Position numbers and translations under genes: made by a program. Shown one piece after another: positions 38,234-48,043 of a stretch of DNA of 64,000 nt. Numbering within the stretch: the first letter of the stretch is position 1; each line of letters opens with the position of its first letter. Below the pieces are notes generated by a model that saw only the letters and a program-made list of their open reading frames with translations, made no database searches and was not told where the DNA came from. The stretch is from an uncultured Pedosphaera sp. (lineage in GTDB: Bacteria; Verrucomicrobiota; Verrucomicrobiia; Limisphaerales; Pedosphaeraceae): assembly GCA_903918755.1 (NCBI GenBank), contig CAIXFN010000081.1, positions 1 through 64,000 on the forward strand, read 5' to 3'.

Positions 38234-39163
38234 TTAATCCTTCGGTTCATAGCCCTTCCAAAGCCAGCGAATGATGTCGGGGAAAATCGCGCCGCCATGT
38301 TTGGCGGTGTGCCCGCCGTCGCCAAAGGCGTGATCCACCAGGTATTTCGGGCCATCCGGATTACGGCTGTTCGCGTTGGCGAATTCGAGCGCCGAAACCG
38401 TCTGTTGATTCGCGAGGAACCAGTTGCCGAATTGATTGTTCAGATCATTCGAGCCGTCTTGAATGAAAATTTTTAACGGCTTCGGCGCACTGCGGCGAAT
38501 GAGCGTGGGATAGGAGTCGCCGCCCAACTGGACCGGCCGGTTGGTGGTGGCCGGGCGAAACGCGATCCCAGTAAAACTGCCGAAGAAACTCACCACTTTG
38601 CGAAACTCGTCCGGGCGCTGCCACGCCACGGTGAACGCACAAATTGCGCCCGAGGAAAATCCGGCGATGGCGCGACCCTCAGGATCTTTCGTCAACTGGT
38701 AGCTCTTGCCCACCTCCGGCAGCACCTCTTCCATCAGGAAGCGCGCGTAGCGATCCGACAAAGTGTCATATTCCATTGAGCGTTGCGGCTGTGAACTTGG
38801 GTCAATAAAGATGCCAATCGTCACGGGCATCTCCCGCTTGTGGATCAGGTTGTCGAAAACGATTGGCACATGCCAGGCACCCGGCTCGCGCACAAAATTG
38901 CCTCCGTCCTGCCCCACGAAAACCGCGGCGGGTTTGGCGGCATCGTATTGCGCCGGCACGTACACCTGATAATTGAACACCGCGCCGTCATAAACCTGGC
39001 TGGTAATCTGCGCCTTCGTGACCTTGCCTTTGGGTACGCCGTCCTGCGGTTGGGAATCCGGGCCAATGACATAAAGGTCCGTACCCGGTTTGGCCGGATC
39101 GGCGGCAAAGCCGGGATGAGCGAGGCACAGGGTGGCGAGGAGAACCGTAAGGAATTTCATCAT
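38234..39163 (-). CDS. Secreted alpha/beta-hydrolase esterase
   Basis: From ATG 39163 the protein has 309 residues with a signal peptide (MKFLTVLLATLCLAHPGFAA). The nucleophile elbow AIAGFSSGAICAF (GxSxG) and the upstream VFVGQDGG oxyanion-like segment, with VPIVFDNLIHKREMPVTIGIFI, match the esterase D / enterochelin-esterase-like group. These cleave acyl esters, including feruloyl or siderophore esters. It lies 55 bp from the next gene on the same strand, inside the degradative block; the substrate is not identifiable. Confidence 0.82.
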   Translation of the reverse strand: MMKFLTVLLATLCLAHPGFAADPAKPGTDLYVIGPDSQPQDGVPKGKVTKAQITSQVYDGAVFNYQVYVPAQYDAAKPAAVFVGQDGGNFVREPGAWHVPIVFDNLIHKREMPVTIGIFIDPSSQPQRSMEYDTLSDRYARFLMEEVLPEVGKSYQLTKDPEGRAIAGFSSGAICAFTVAWQRPDEFRKVVSFFGSFTGIAFRPATTNRPVQLGGDSYPTLIRRSAPKPLKIFIQDGSNDLNNQFGNWFLANQQTVSALEFANANSRNPDGPKYLVDHAFGDGGHTAKHGGAIFPDIIRWLWKGYEPKD

Positions 39164-39218
39164 ATTGGTCACAATGTTGGTCGGCGCAATTCGGGAATCG
39201 CCGGGCTTCCCGTCCATG

Positions 39219-42200
39219 CTACTTTTTCGCGCCCAGCGGCTTTTCCTTGAGGGAGTCCAGATAGGCGATCAGGTCCGCAAAGTTATCGAGCGACAGCCCG
39301 GTCTGCAACCCTTCGGGCATCAGGGAAAAGTTGCTCTCACTGCGCTTGCTGATCTGGTCCTTCGCAATGGGGTGCCGGACGCCGGCGGCATCCAACAGGG
39401 TCAATTCCTTCGCATTCTCCTCCCGGATGAAGCCGGTGTAGGACTCTCCGTCCTTGGTGTCCACTACGGTGCTTTTATAGCCATCCAGGATTTGTCGGGA
39501 GGGGTATAGCACCGACTCGATCAACGCGGCGCGGTTGTACTTGGCGGCCACGCCGGTAAGATCCGGCCCGATATCCCCACCCTTGCCACCGGCTTTGTGG
39601 CAATTGATGCAACCAATTGGGCCTTGAAAAATCGCGCGGCCTTTTTCGGCATCCCCGAGATTACGACTGGCATACGCGATATAATCTTCCAACGCGGCGG
39701 GTTTGGAACTCCCGGCAAACAGTGGTCCCGCTTTGGCCTTTTCGTTGTTGCCATAGACCCGCTGCAAAGCCGCCAGCACCTGTCCGGTGAAGGGCTGCTG
39801 TTCATGTTTGGCTTCGATAAGTTTCAGGGCCTGGTCCCGGACCTGCATGTTTTCCAACGCGCTGCGGGCGAAATTACCGAGCGCCGGATCCGGACTGGCC
39901 AGGGCATCGAGATACGCGTCCAGCGCCTGGACATCCGGAATCTGGACCAGGGCCTTGAGGGCGTCGGCCCGGGTGTCGCCGCTCTGGTAGAGCGCCAGAA
40001 GTTTGGGCACCGCCCGCCGGGTCTTCATCTGCCCCACCGCCAGGATGGCCGTTCGGCGCACGGCGAGATCCGGGTCATCCAACAGTTCAATCAGTGCATT
40101 CACGGCCGGATTGGCGGCCGGTGGCTGCCCGAACCCAAAGCCACCACCCCCACGACCACCGGCGGGGGTGCCGATGCTGACGAGCGCATCCCGGGCTGCG
40201 GCGCGCACCGCGGGATTCGGCCGGTGCAGCAATTGCACAGTGGCGGGAACAGCGGCGGCGTTCTTGGTGGTTCCCAGCGCATTGGCGACCAGCACCGCAT
40301 GCGTATCCGATGGGGAAGCGGCCAGCGTAATCAACGCCTCCGTCAAGGTTTGGCCCCCGATCTTTCCGGCCGCGGGGATGGCTTCCGCAAACAAATCAGC
40401 ATTCGGAGCGGGGTTGGTCAAAATCCCGGCGAGGAAAGGCGCGGATTCGGGATCCTTCAGGTTGCCCAACGCTCGGAGCACGGCCAATTGCATCTCCCGA
40501 CTCGTCTCGCGGGCGAACATCTCGCGCAAGCGCGGGCCCGCCGGGGTATCCGAAGCCACCGCGAGGGCCAGCACCGCGGCCCGTCGCGGCGCCAGTTCGG
40601 CATCCTGCAAGTCGGCCTGGATTGCAGCCAGCACGGTGGAAGTGCCCGCCCATTCGACCGTTTTCGCGGGCGGCAAACCGCGCGCCGGCTGGGTGTTCCA
40701 CCAAGTGCCGGTCCAGGCGGGCCGTTGGTGATGCAATTCGGCAAGGGCAGTCAAGGCCTCCGCGCGGGCCTCGGGCGGGTGGCGCGTCGAAGTCGCGAAC
40801 TCGGCGAGCGCCTGGACATTCGTTTCCTCAAACGCATCCCGCAGCGCAAAACCAACGCCTTCACGGACGGCCGCACTTTTGCTTTCGAATCCCAGCGCCA
40901 GCGCGCCCCACGCCCGGCCATCCGCCCGGCCAATCCGGTTCAAGGCTTTGAACACGGAATAGCGCGCGAACAAGTCTTTATCCTCCAGCGCCGGAAGCAT
41001 GGCTGGAACCACGGTGGCATCCCCAATGCGGCCGAGTGCGGCGGCGGCGCGGAAGCGGATGACCGGGCTGGAATCTTGCAACGCGGCCACCAGCGGTGGC
41101 ACCGCCTCCCGGGCCTGGCAGGTGCCGAGTTGACGAATCGCCTGCGCGCGAACCGACAGGTCTTCGGCGGACGACGCCAGGGCGAGGATTTCCTTGCGGG
41201 CAGATAGTCCTCCATCCATCGCGTCCAGAGCCCAGATGGCGTGCCAGCGCGCGGGGGCGGGAGCTCCGGCGTCCGCGAGCAACTTTACCAAGGGAGCCAC
41301 GACCTCCGGGCCGCGTTCGGCCAACCGGCGCTGGGCGACCAGGCGAACGCTTTGAGCCGGATGGCGGAGGCCCGCGAGCAACGCTTCCGTGGTGGCCTGG
41401 AAGGGGCGACCTTGCGCGGCCGGGAGCCACCACTGCGGTTTGGCAGCGGCTTGGCTGGGGCCGGTGTAAGTGACTTTTAACAGCCGGCCAGCGACAGCAT
41501 TGGGGCGCCGCCAGCCATTGACATTCCAGTCCGTGATATAAAAGCTCAGGCCGTCCGGCGAAATGGCAATGCCATTCGGGCGGAATTCCCGGGTGCCGGG
41601 CACCATAAAATCTTGTCCGTCCACCTGCACGCGAGCATCCACCTGATAGGTGGCTCCGTCGCGCGAGACTTTCAGGCGCAGGAGTTGGCGGCGGCCCCAC
41701 TCGCAGAAGAACAAATTTCCACGATATTCTTTGGGGAGGGCATCCTCGTTATAGGCCAGGGCGCCGGTCGGCGCTCCGCCGCCGTAATCCGCCATCATCC
41801 ACAAGGTGTAGGGACGCTGGGGCTTGTAGTCGTACGGGTAGCCATAGAAGCCGCCGTCCACCATGTGCGTTACCCGGGTGAACCAGCCAAGGCCGTCGTC
41901 GGTGTTGTCGTAAGTGAACATCTCGTCTTCCGAATTGATGGCGACATCCAGGTGGTTGCGCGTGCCGTTGGCGTAGATCTCCAGATGAGACGCATCGGGG
42001 CGGAATCGCATAATCCCGCCCCCTTGCAGATTCACCTTGCTGCCGTCCTTGCCGACTGCTCCGTAAATTCCCTTGTCGCCCGTGGTCATGTAAAACCAGC
42101 CATCCATCCCCAACCGAAGATTGGAAGGGATATGATCGTTAAAACCCCGGCCGTTGAGGTTCGGGTTGGGATTGGTGGTGAAGAGATCCACCTGATCCTT

Positions 42201-42617
42201 GCCGACGCCCTGATCATCCGTAAACACACTGAATTGGGGGGTGTGGTGCACGTACAGCTTTCCGTCGAGGTACGCCAGGCCGAACACCGCGTGCAGATTG
42301 GTTGCAAAGAGGGTGATGTGCCCGTCGGGATGGAAGCAGAGAATACTGTCGCCCGCCGAATTGCTCGGCAGACTGCTGTTCATGTCAATGGGATCCTGCG
42401 CGACGAACACGCGGCCATCTGGCGCGACACACACCACGCTGGGATCGATCAACTCCGGCGGTTGCAGCACCGTTTCGACCTTCCAGTTGGGTTGGACCTT
42501 GGGCAGGGTCGGGTCCGTGACGGGAACCTCCGCGGCGTTGACGTGGAGGCTATTAAAACAAATCGCAGCGGCGGCAACGACAACGCGCAGGCAAGATTGA
42601 ATCAGGGTTTTGGACAT
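39219..42617 (-). CDS. PVC-type heme-binding propeller/HEAT-repeat protein
   Basis: The 1132-residue product has a signal peptide (MSKTLIQSCLRVVVAAAAICFNSLHVNA). A sugar-dehydrogenase-like beta-propeller (about 30-370) follows, then many HEAT-like repeats (for example VPPLVAALQDSSPVIRFRAAAALGRIGD). The C-terminal heme domain carries CINCHKAGGKGGDIGPDLTG and the downstream IKDQISKRSESNFSLMPEGL block. The heme module corresponds to the PVC putative heme-binding CxxCH family. A role as a periplasmic dehydrogenase that passes electrons to cytochromes is inferred. The start is the methionine of the signal peptide; an upstream in-frame start would be unusual. Confidence 0.88.
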   Translation of the reverse strand: MSKTLIQSCLRVVVAAAAICFNSLHVNAAEVPVTDPTLPKVQPNWKVETVLQPPELIDPSVVCVAPDGRVFVAQDPIDMNSSLPSNSAGDSILCFHPDGHITLFATNLHAVFGLAYLDGKLYVHHTPQFSVFTDDQGVGKDQVDLFTTNPNPNLNGRGFNDHIPSNLRLGMDGWFYMTTGDKGIYGAVGKDGSKVNLQGGGIMRFRPDASHLEIYANGTRNHLDVAINSEDEMFTYDNTDDGLGWFTRVTHMVDGGFYGYPYDYKPQRPYTLWMMADYGGGAPTGALAYNEDALPKEYRGNLFFCEWGRRQLLRLKVSRDGATYQVDARVQVDGQDFMVPGTREFRPNGIAISPDGLSFYITDWNVNGWRRPNAVAGRLLKVTYTGPSQAAAKPQWWLPAAQGRPFQATTEALLAGLRHPAQSVRLVAQRRLAERGPEVVAPLVKLLADAGAPAPARWHAIWALDAMDGGLSARKEILALASSAEDLSVRAQAIRQLGTCQAREAVPPLVAALQDSSPVIRFRAAAALGRIGDATVVPAMLPALEDKDLFARYSVFKALNRIGRADGRAWGALALGFESKSAAVREGVGFALRDAFEETNVQALAEFATSTRHPPEARAEALTALAELHHQRPAWTGTWWNTQPARGLPPAKTVEWAGTSTVLAAIQADLQDAELAPRRAAVLALAVASDTPAGPRLREMFARETSREMQLAVLRALGNLKDPESAPFLAGILTNPAPNADLFAEAIPAAGKIGGQTLTEALITLAASPSDTHAVLVANALGTTKNAAAVPATVQLLHRPNPAVRAAARDALVSIGTPAGGRGGGGFGFGQPPAANPAVNALIELLDDPDLAVRRTAILAVGQMKTRRAVPKLLALYQSGDTRADALKALVQIPDVQALDAYLDALASPDPALGNFARSALENMQVRDQALKLIEAKHEQQPFTGQVLAALQRVYGNNEKAKAGPLFAGSSKPAALEDYIAYASRNLGDAEKGRAIFQGPIGCINCHKAGGKGGDIGPDLTGVAAKYNRAALIESVLYPSRQILDGYKSTVVDTKDGESYTGFIREENAKELTLLDAAGVRHPIAKDQISKRSESNFSLMPEGLQTGLSLDNFADLIAYLDSLKEKPLGAKK

Positions 42618-43093
42618 ATTTAACGATAACGAAAACAACGGCAGCGGCGCAACGGTTGCGCCGTCGATCTGAGATTTCACGTCTGTCGACATTTGTTTCG
42701 CCAAGGGGTCTGTGTAGTACTTCCAGAAAGGCACAGTTTTTGGACAACCGAATCTGAATTTTTTTGGGATCCGCTCACCGTGATGGCGGCGTCATCGTGA
42801 GCATCGGGCGGTGGGGTACTGGCGGTGAGTGGGGTGAAAGGAGACTTGAATTCAGCCTTCGGCTCTTTCCGCTTGAAAGAAAATCCCATCTGTTTACCGC
42901 GCAGGAAAAAGAGGCCAAAATCGGCCAAAACTCTCCCTGAGGTCAAACTGGGGCCCCACACAAAGGGTCGCCCCCCCGAGAAGACGACGTCAAATGGAGG
43001 CGGCGCTTGGAACGAACCATAAAGGCCGGGCCCCCCGAATTCTTCCGGGTGCGGCCCGCCCTGCCGATTGTTGGGTGGTGTCGTTGGGGTCGC
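42618..43093. other. 476-bp gap without recognised feature
   Basis: Between two minus-strand genes. Small reading frames exist but show no signal peptide, conserved motif or ribosome site. I see no tRNA, strong hairpin or repeat. It presumably holds the promoter of the CxxCH heme protein gene. Confidence 0.3.
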
Positions 43094-45259
43094 TTACGGC
43101 TTTACTGTCTCGTCGCGGTCCATGAGCTTTTCTTGGAGGTACGTCATGGTGAGGGCGGCGGTGCGGGCGGCCTGTTTCAAATCGGCGCCGGCGCCATGGC
43201 CGCCTTCGGTGTTTTCGTAGTAGAAGAAGGGCAGACCCATTTCTTCCATGCGGGCGGCGAATTTACGCGCGTGTTGGGGACCCACGCGGTCATCCTTCGT
43301 CGTGGTGAAGATGAAGGGTTCGGGATAGGTGACGCCTTTCCGGAGATTGTGGTAGGGCGAGGTTTTCAACCAGAATTCCCGGACGGCGGGATCGGCGTTC
43401 ACGTCGCCGTATTCGCCCTGCCAACTGGAGCCCGCCGCGATTTTGGAAATGCGAATCATGTCCAGCAACGGTACCTGGATCACGACGGCGTTCCACAACT
43501 CGGGGTGTTGGGTGAATTGCACACCCATCAGCAGTCCGCCATTCGAGCCGCCCTGGATGCCCAGCCGCCGCGGGGACGTGATTTTGCGGGCGAACAGATC
43601 CCGGGCAACCGCGGTGAAATCGTCGTAAATAATCTGGCGTTTCACGCCCAGCCCCGCCTCATGCCACTTCGGCCCGAACTCCCCGCCCCCGCGGATGTTG
43701 GCCAGCACGAACGCGCCGCCGCGCTCCAGCCAGAGTTTGCCATTCTCCCCGGAATAGGCCGGGGTCCGGGAGACTTGGAAGCCACCGTAGGCGGTCATCA
43801 GGGTCGGGGTTGAGCCGTCGAGCGGGGCGGTCTTGCGATGCACGAGGAAATACGGGATTTTGGTTCCGTCGCTGGAGGTCGCCTCGAATTGGTCGACCAC
43901 ATCGGCCGAGGCATCAAATTTCGGGGGCAGCGTCTTCACCGTGCGCACGGTCACTTCGTCCAGGTCGGCGAGCCAGAGAGCGGTGGGCGAAAGAAAGCCG
44001 GAAGTGCCGACAAAAGCCCGGTTGGACTTGGCGTCCGCGGAGCCGAAATTCACCGCTATATTCGCGGGCAAGGGCAGCGGTTTCCGGGTCCAGCCTTCAC
44101 CGGCCGGTGTGTAGACGTAGGCCTTGCCCTGCACGTTATCGAGAATGCCGACGATCAGCTTGTCCCGGGTGGAGGAAACGCCGTTCAGCGCTTCGCGGGC
44201 GCCCGGCGCCCAGATCAGCGACGGCTGGAGCGCGCCCGGCGCTTTTTTCGTGGCGTTGAGATCAGTCTGCACGAGCGACCCGGGCTCGAAGGTATGACCA
44301 GCCACGGTCCAGGATTCGTCGAGCGCGAAGATCACCCGCCCGGCGACGAGCTCCGCGACGCGCGTCTTGGCGGGAACCGCCAACCGTTCCACGCCGCGTT
44401 CGGTGAGCACGTATTTCTCGCTGTGAAAGGTGTCCAAGGGGCGCTCAATCAGCGTCAGGGTGCGGCCTTGGGCATCCTGGATCACCGCCGGTGAGACTCC
44501 ATAACCGCCGTCATCCTTCGTGCCGCGGAACACTTCAACCGCCGCGCTCAATGGCTGACCGCGCTTCAGGCGCTTCACGATGAACGGATAGCCGCTCGTG
44601 GTGACCTCGCCCGGCGTCCAGTCCGTGGAAACCAGCAGTGAGTCCTGATTCTCCCACGCGATGCGATGCTTGCCGCGCGGCAGCGTGAAGCCGCCGTCCA
44701 CGAATTGATTTTTCTCGAGGTCATACTCGCGGGCAACCACTGCGTCTTCGCCCCCGTCAGAGAGGTGAATGAGGCAGCGCGCTTCGTCGGGCCGCAAGAA
44801 GTCGGCGCCCTTGAAGACCCAGCTTTTGCCCTCGGCCTTGTTCAGTGCGTCGATGTCCAGGACGGTCGTCCAATGCGGCTCGGCGGAACTGTAATCCGCG
44901 AGGGTGGTCTTGCGCCAGATGCCGCGCAAATGCCCGGGGTCCTGCCAGAAATTGTAAATCTCCCCATGCACGAACTGGGGCTGGGGAATCCGATCCCGTG
45001 ATCCGGCGATCTCCAGCGCCTCGTTGTAATTTCGCGCGTAACGCGTGTCCGCCTCCAGCCGCTTGGTCGAGGTGGCGTTATGGCTCTCCACCCAGGCCAT
45101 GGCCCGCGACGACGAAAACTCCTCCAACCAAATATAGGGATCAGCGGGTTCGGATGCGGGAGCCTGGGTTTGCGCCAAGGCCGGTCCGGCGAGCGCGGCG
45201 AGCAAGGCCAACCCGGTGAGCGTCCGCGATTTAATGTTTGAGGGTGGGATCATAGTCAT
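43094..45259 (-). CDS. Prolyl oligopeptidase (family S9)
   Basis: The 721-residue secreted protein (signal LTGLALLAALAGPALAQ) has the N-terminal propeller of S9A peptidases and a C-terminal hydrolase domain. The catalytic serine is in GIQGGSNGGLLMG, the aspartate in TTTKDDRVGPQHARKF, and the histidine in TEGGHGAGAD. It cleaves short peptides after proline. The start at 45259 (MTMIPP) gives the best leader. It is a single gene within the degradative block and could supply peptides for an OPT-type importer, which is inference. Confidence 0.92.
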   Translation of the reverse strand: MTMIPPSNIKSRTLTGLALLAALAGPALAQTQAPASEPADPYIWLEEFSSSRAMAWVESHNATSTKRLEADTRYARNYNEALEIAGSRDRIPQPQFVHGEIYNFWQDPGHLRGIWRKTTLADYSSAEPHWTTVLDIDALNKAEGKSWVFKGADFLRPDEARCLIHLSDGGEDAVVAREYDLEKNQFVDGGFTLPRGKHRIAWENQDSLLVSTDWTPGEVTTSGYPFIVKRLKRGQPLSAAVEVFRGTKDDGGYGVSPAVIQDAQGRTLTLIERPLDTFHSEKYVLTERGVERLAVPAKTRVAELVAGRVIFALDESWTVAGHTFEPGSLVQTDLNATKKAPGALQPSLIWAPGAREALNGVSSTRDKLIVGILDNVQGKAYVYTPAGEGWTRKPLPLPANIAVNFGSADAKSNRAFVGTSGFLSPTALWLADLDEVTVRTVKTLPPKFDASADVVDQFEATSSDGTKIPYFLVHRKTAPLDGSTPTLMTAYGGFQVSRTPAYSGENGKLWLERGGAFVLANIRGGGEFGPKWHEAGLGVKRQIIYDDFTAVARDLFARKITSPRRLGIQGGSNGGLLMGVQFTQHPELWNAVVIQVPLLDMIRISKIAAGSSWQGEYGDVNADPAVREFWLKTSPYHNLRKGVTYPEPFIFTTTKDDRVGPQHARKFAARMEEMGLPFFYYENTEGGHGAGADLKQAARTAALTMTYLQEKLMDRDETVKP

Positions 45260-45409
45260 ATGATTTTTTTCGGAACGCAACAGTAGCGGAGGACGCAGGA
45301 AAAATACAGTCCGCACTTTTTGGTCCGCGAACATACCCATGCCAATCTCCACTCCGGGGGCACTGGGCGCCCCGGAGCAATGATGGCAAAATCGAGGACC
45401 CCTGTTGCG

Positions 45410-47743
45410 TCAACGGCGAACTAAAGCACCCGGCAAGGCGAGCAGCCGGTTGGATTCGTTGAGGAGGAACTTGAGATCAGTGAAGGGCTCGTAACCCACG
45501 TCCTGCCAGCGCACCTTGCCGTCACGATCCACCAAAAACGTTCCGTGCAAGGGCATTTGCTCGAAATCGTCGTAGGCGCGGTAGGCCTTGAATGCCGCCA
45601 GCGAACTGTCCGAGCAAATGGGAAAGGGAAAACCACCCTCCAACTTTGATTTGCCCAGCGTTCGATCCAGCGCTTCGACACTGTCGGTGCCAATCGCCAC
45701 GATATTGATGCCGGCCGCCTGGAAGTCCTTGGCCGCCGGGCCCAGGAGGTTGAGCTGCTCAACGCAGTGAATGCAACCGGCGCCCAGATAGAAAACCACC
45801 AACACGGGTCGTCCGCGATAATCCGCCAGGGCACGGTCGTGGTGAGCCGAGTCCGGCAGGGTCCATTCCGGCGCCGCATAAGGCTGCCACCGGAAAGGTC
45901 CCAGTGAATCAAGCGACGGGCGGTTGCCGGTGTCCGGCCGGACCACCACCGGGACTTTCCAATCCGCCGGAAAACCGCAGTAAGCGGCGAGTGGGGCGAG
46001 GCGGGCAAAGATGGGAGTGGTCAGATCGAAATGCGAGGAGATCGCCTGCAACTGATGGAAGGCATTGGTGGCCTGATTCGTTTCGCCCAAACCCCAAAGA
46101 ACCTGGGCGGCCAGGGCCAGTGACGGCGCTTGGTTGGTGCCATCATTCAGTAATTCCCGGGCCACCTTGACCGCATTGGTTGTATCGCCCACCTCCTGGA
46201 GCAGCTGAATACGACGTGCCTTCGCGACGCTACCGGCGGCGGCCAAGAGCTCACGGGCCGAATTGGTTTCCCCGGCGGCGAGGGCGAAGCGCACCTTCAA
46301 TTCCGCGCGATAATTGTCCACGCGCTCAAACCGCTCATTGAACCCCTTCATGGCTTCCACCATGGCTTTGGTCGCGTCCGCGTGATCCTTTTTCGCGGTT
46401 TCCTCAGCTTTTTCCGTGGCCTCGAAGCGTTCGGTCTTCAACTGCTTCCAGCAGTCGTCGAGCGTCTTCAGGAATTCACCGGCCCGGTTGGTGTTGCCCT
46501 GCGCAAAATGGGCCAGGGCCAGCGCATGGGCGCGGCGGGCCTGCTCCTCGGGAAGCTCGGTGGGATCAAGATAAAACGTGTCGGCGAGCGCGAGCATATC
46601 GGTCCAAAGCTCGTAGCTGAGCAAGGCGTCGAATAGGCGGTGCCGGCCCTGCATGGAACTGCCGTCATTCTTATCGTAGGCGATGGTGCCTTCCTGGCGA
46701 TTGAGGGTGTTGTATTTCGGATGACGCGGCAGCTCGATCATGTTCTTGGCCAGATCGATGGCGTCCTGGACGCGGCCGCAGTAAAGCAGATCCTCGCACA
46801 GCCATTGGTTGTTGTGGGCAAAATTGTGAATTTGATCCGGCAAAATGCGCGCGGCCATGATATGCGCGTGATCCGTGCGGGCGGCGGCTTCCTGCTGCCA
46901 CGCCGCATCCTCAAAGCGCTTGAGCGCGCTGTAGGTATGGCCCGGCATGTGCCACATGTGCGCGATGCCGGGAGCCGATTGACCGCACAGCGCAGCGGAA
47001 TTCAAAGCGCGTTCGTCCTTGTTGTAGTTCCAGATATGGATGCGGGCATGGTGAATGGGGTGCATCGGCTCCACCGCGAGAATCTCGTTCATCAACGCAT
47101 CCACCGCCTGCCGGCTGCCGACCGGAATCCCCTCCCCTTCGCTTTCCCAAATTTGGAAGGCCAGGAAGGTTTTCGCTTCGAGCTCATCCGGATGCACCTG
47201 GACAATATTCTCGAGGCCCTTGATGAGTTCCTTGCGCCGGTCCGTTTCGGGTTTGCGATCCGTAAAGAAGGAATGGTAAGCCTCGATCCAGAGCACCTCG
47301 CGCGGTGTCGCGTTGGTTTGCAGTTCGTGCGCCCGTTTGATGAAGCCCGCGGAACGATTGGTGTTGTAGACGTTGGCCATGGCCATGCCCCAGTAGGCCA
47401 TGGCGCAATTCGTGTCCAGGAAAGCCACCTGGCGGAAAGAGCGTTCCGCTTCGAAGAACCAGAATCCGTGGAGTTGTCCGACACCCTGATTGAAAAAGGC
47501 CTGCGCCTCGGAATTCATGCTGGTGATCGCCAGTTTCACCTTTCCGGTGCCGGGCATGAGGACGGCGGCTTGACGCGGTCCCTCGTTAAACACCTCGCCG
47601 TGCAGCGAGTGCCCGGCGGCCAACCCGTTGGTGCTACCGGCAACCGGGGGCGGCCCATCATCCGCGCGGAGCGATCCGCTGGTCAGGACCAAGCCAACGA
47701 ACACAATCCCGGCCCAAAACTTGTCCGATCGGAAAGTCTGCAT
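45410..47743 (-). CDS. Secreted TPR protein fused to thioredoxin domain
   Basis: The 777-residue protein has a signal peptide (FWAGIVFVGLVLTSGSLRA) and a large helical TPR-like region (about 60-560, for example AFFNQGVGQLHGFWFFEAERSFRQVAFLD). The C-terminal AhpC/thioredoxin-fold domain carries a CIHC active site (C657, C660) in VVFYLGAGCIHCVEQL. The pair suggests a periplasmic thiol-disulfide oxidoreductase with a protein-binding scaffold, perhaps maturing the neighbouring cytochromes. The reading is intact, and the closest match I can name is only by domains. Confidence 0.78.
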   Translation of the reverse strand: MQTFRSDKFWAGIVFVGLVLTSGSLRADDGPPPVAGSTNGLAAGHSLHGEVFNEGPRQAAVLMPGTGKVKLAITSMNSEAQAFFNQGVGQLHGFWFFEAERSFRQVAFLDTNCAMAYWGMAMANVYNTNRSAGFIKRAHELQTNATPREVLWIEAYHSFFTDRKPETDRRKELIKGLENIVQVHPDELEAKTFLAFQIWESEGEGIPVGSRQAVDALMNEILAVEPMHPIHHARIHIWNYNKDERALNSAALCGQSAPGIAHMWHMPGHTYSALKRFEDAAWQQEAAARTDHAHIMAARILPDQIHNFAHNNQWLCEDLLYCGRVQDAIDLAKNMIELPRHPKYNTLNRQEGTIAYDKNDGSSMQGRHRLFDALLSYELWTDMLALADTFYLDPTELPEEQARRAHALALAHFAQGNTNRAGEFLKTLDDCWKQLKTERFEATEKAEETAKKDHADATKAMVEAMKGFNERFERVDNYRAELKVRFALAAGETNSARELLAAAGSVAKARRIQLLQEVGDTTNAVKVARELLNDGTNQAPSLALAAQVLWGLGETNQATNAFHQLQAISSHFDLTTPIFARLAPLAAYCGFPADWKVPVVVRPDTGNRPSLDSLGPFRWQPYAAPEWTLPDSAHHDRALADYRGRPVLVVFYLGAGCIHCVEQLNLLGPAAKDFQAAGINIVAIGTDSVEALDRTLGKSKLEGGFPFPICSDSSLAAFKAYRAYDDFEQMPLHGTFLVDRDGKVRWQDVGYEPFTDLKFLLNESNRLLALPGALVRR

Positions 47744-48043
47744 CGGGCGAAGCATAGCAGGCGGGATGGAAGGCAGTCACGGGCTTTCGCCGGGGCCAGC
47801 TTGAGGCGAAGCGGGTTCCAGTTGGCGCAATCGGCACGAAGGCTCGCAGCCCAATCAACTGGCTTCACCAGCAAGTTTCAATACTCGCTCGCGAAGCCCG
47901 TGCCCGATCCAGAACTGTCCATCCATTTCCAATCGGTTCAATCCAGGCGTGAGTCGTTCGGTTGCTTCGCAGCCCGGAAGGTTGATCGTCACAAAACCAG
48001 TATATCACTCGCGGCAAAGGCGGCAAATGACGAACCAATGGAT
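47744..48043. repeat. 300-bp gap with nested inverted repeats
   Basis: No gene is seen. An outer pair (47778-47790, CACGGGCTTTCGC, with 47891-47902, GCGAAGCCCGTG, one bulge) encloses a 7-bp pair (CCAGTTG at 47818-47824, CAACTGG at 47856-47862). That encloses a small GGCT-CGC-AGCC hairpin (47841-47851). A structured RNA or miniature element is possible. Confidence 0.35.

Noticed and set aside
39597-41207. A 536-codon plus-strand reading frame
   Set aside because: Antisense to the HEAT-repeat part of the CxxCH heme protein; its composition (Arg/Gly-rich) shows it is a shadow.
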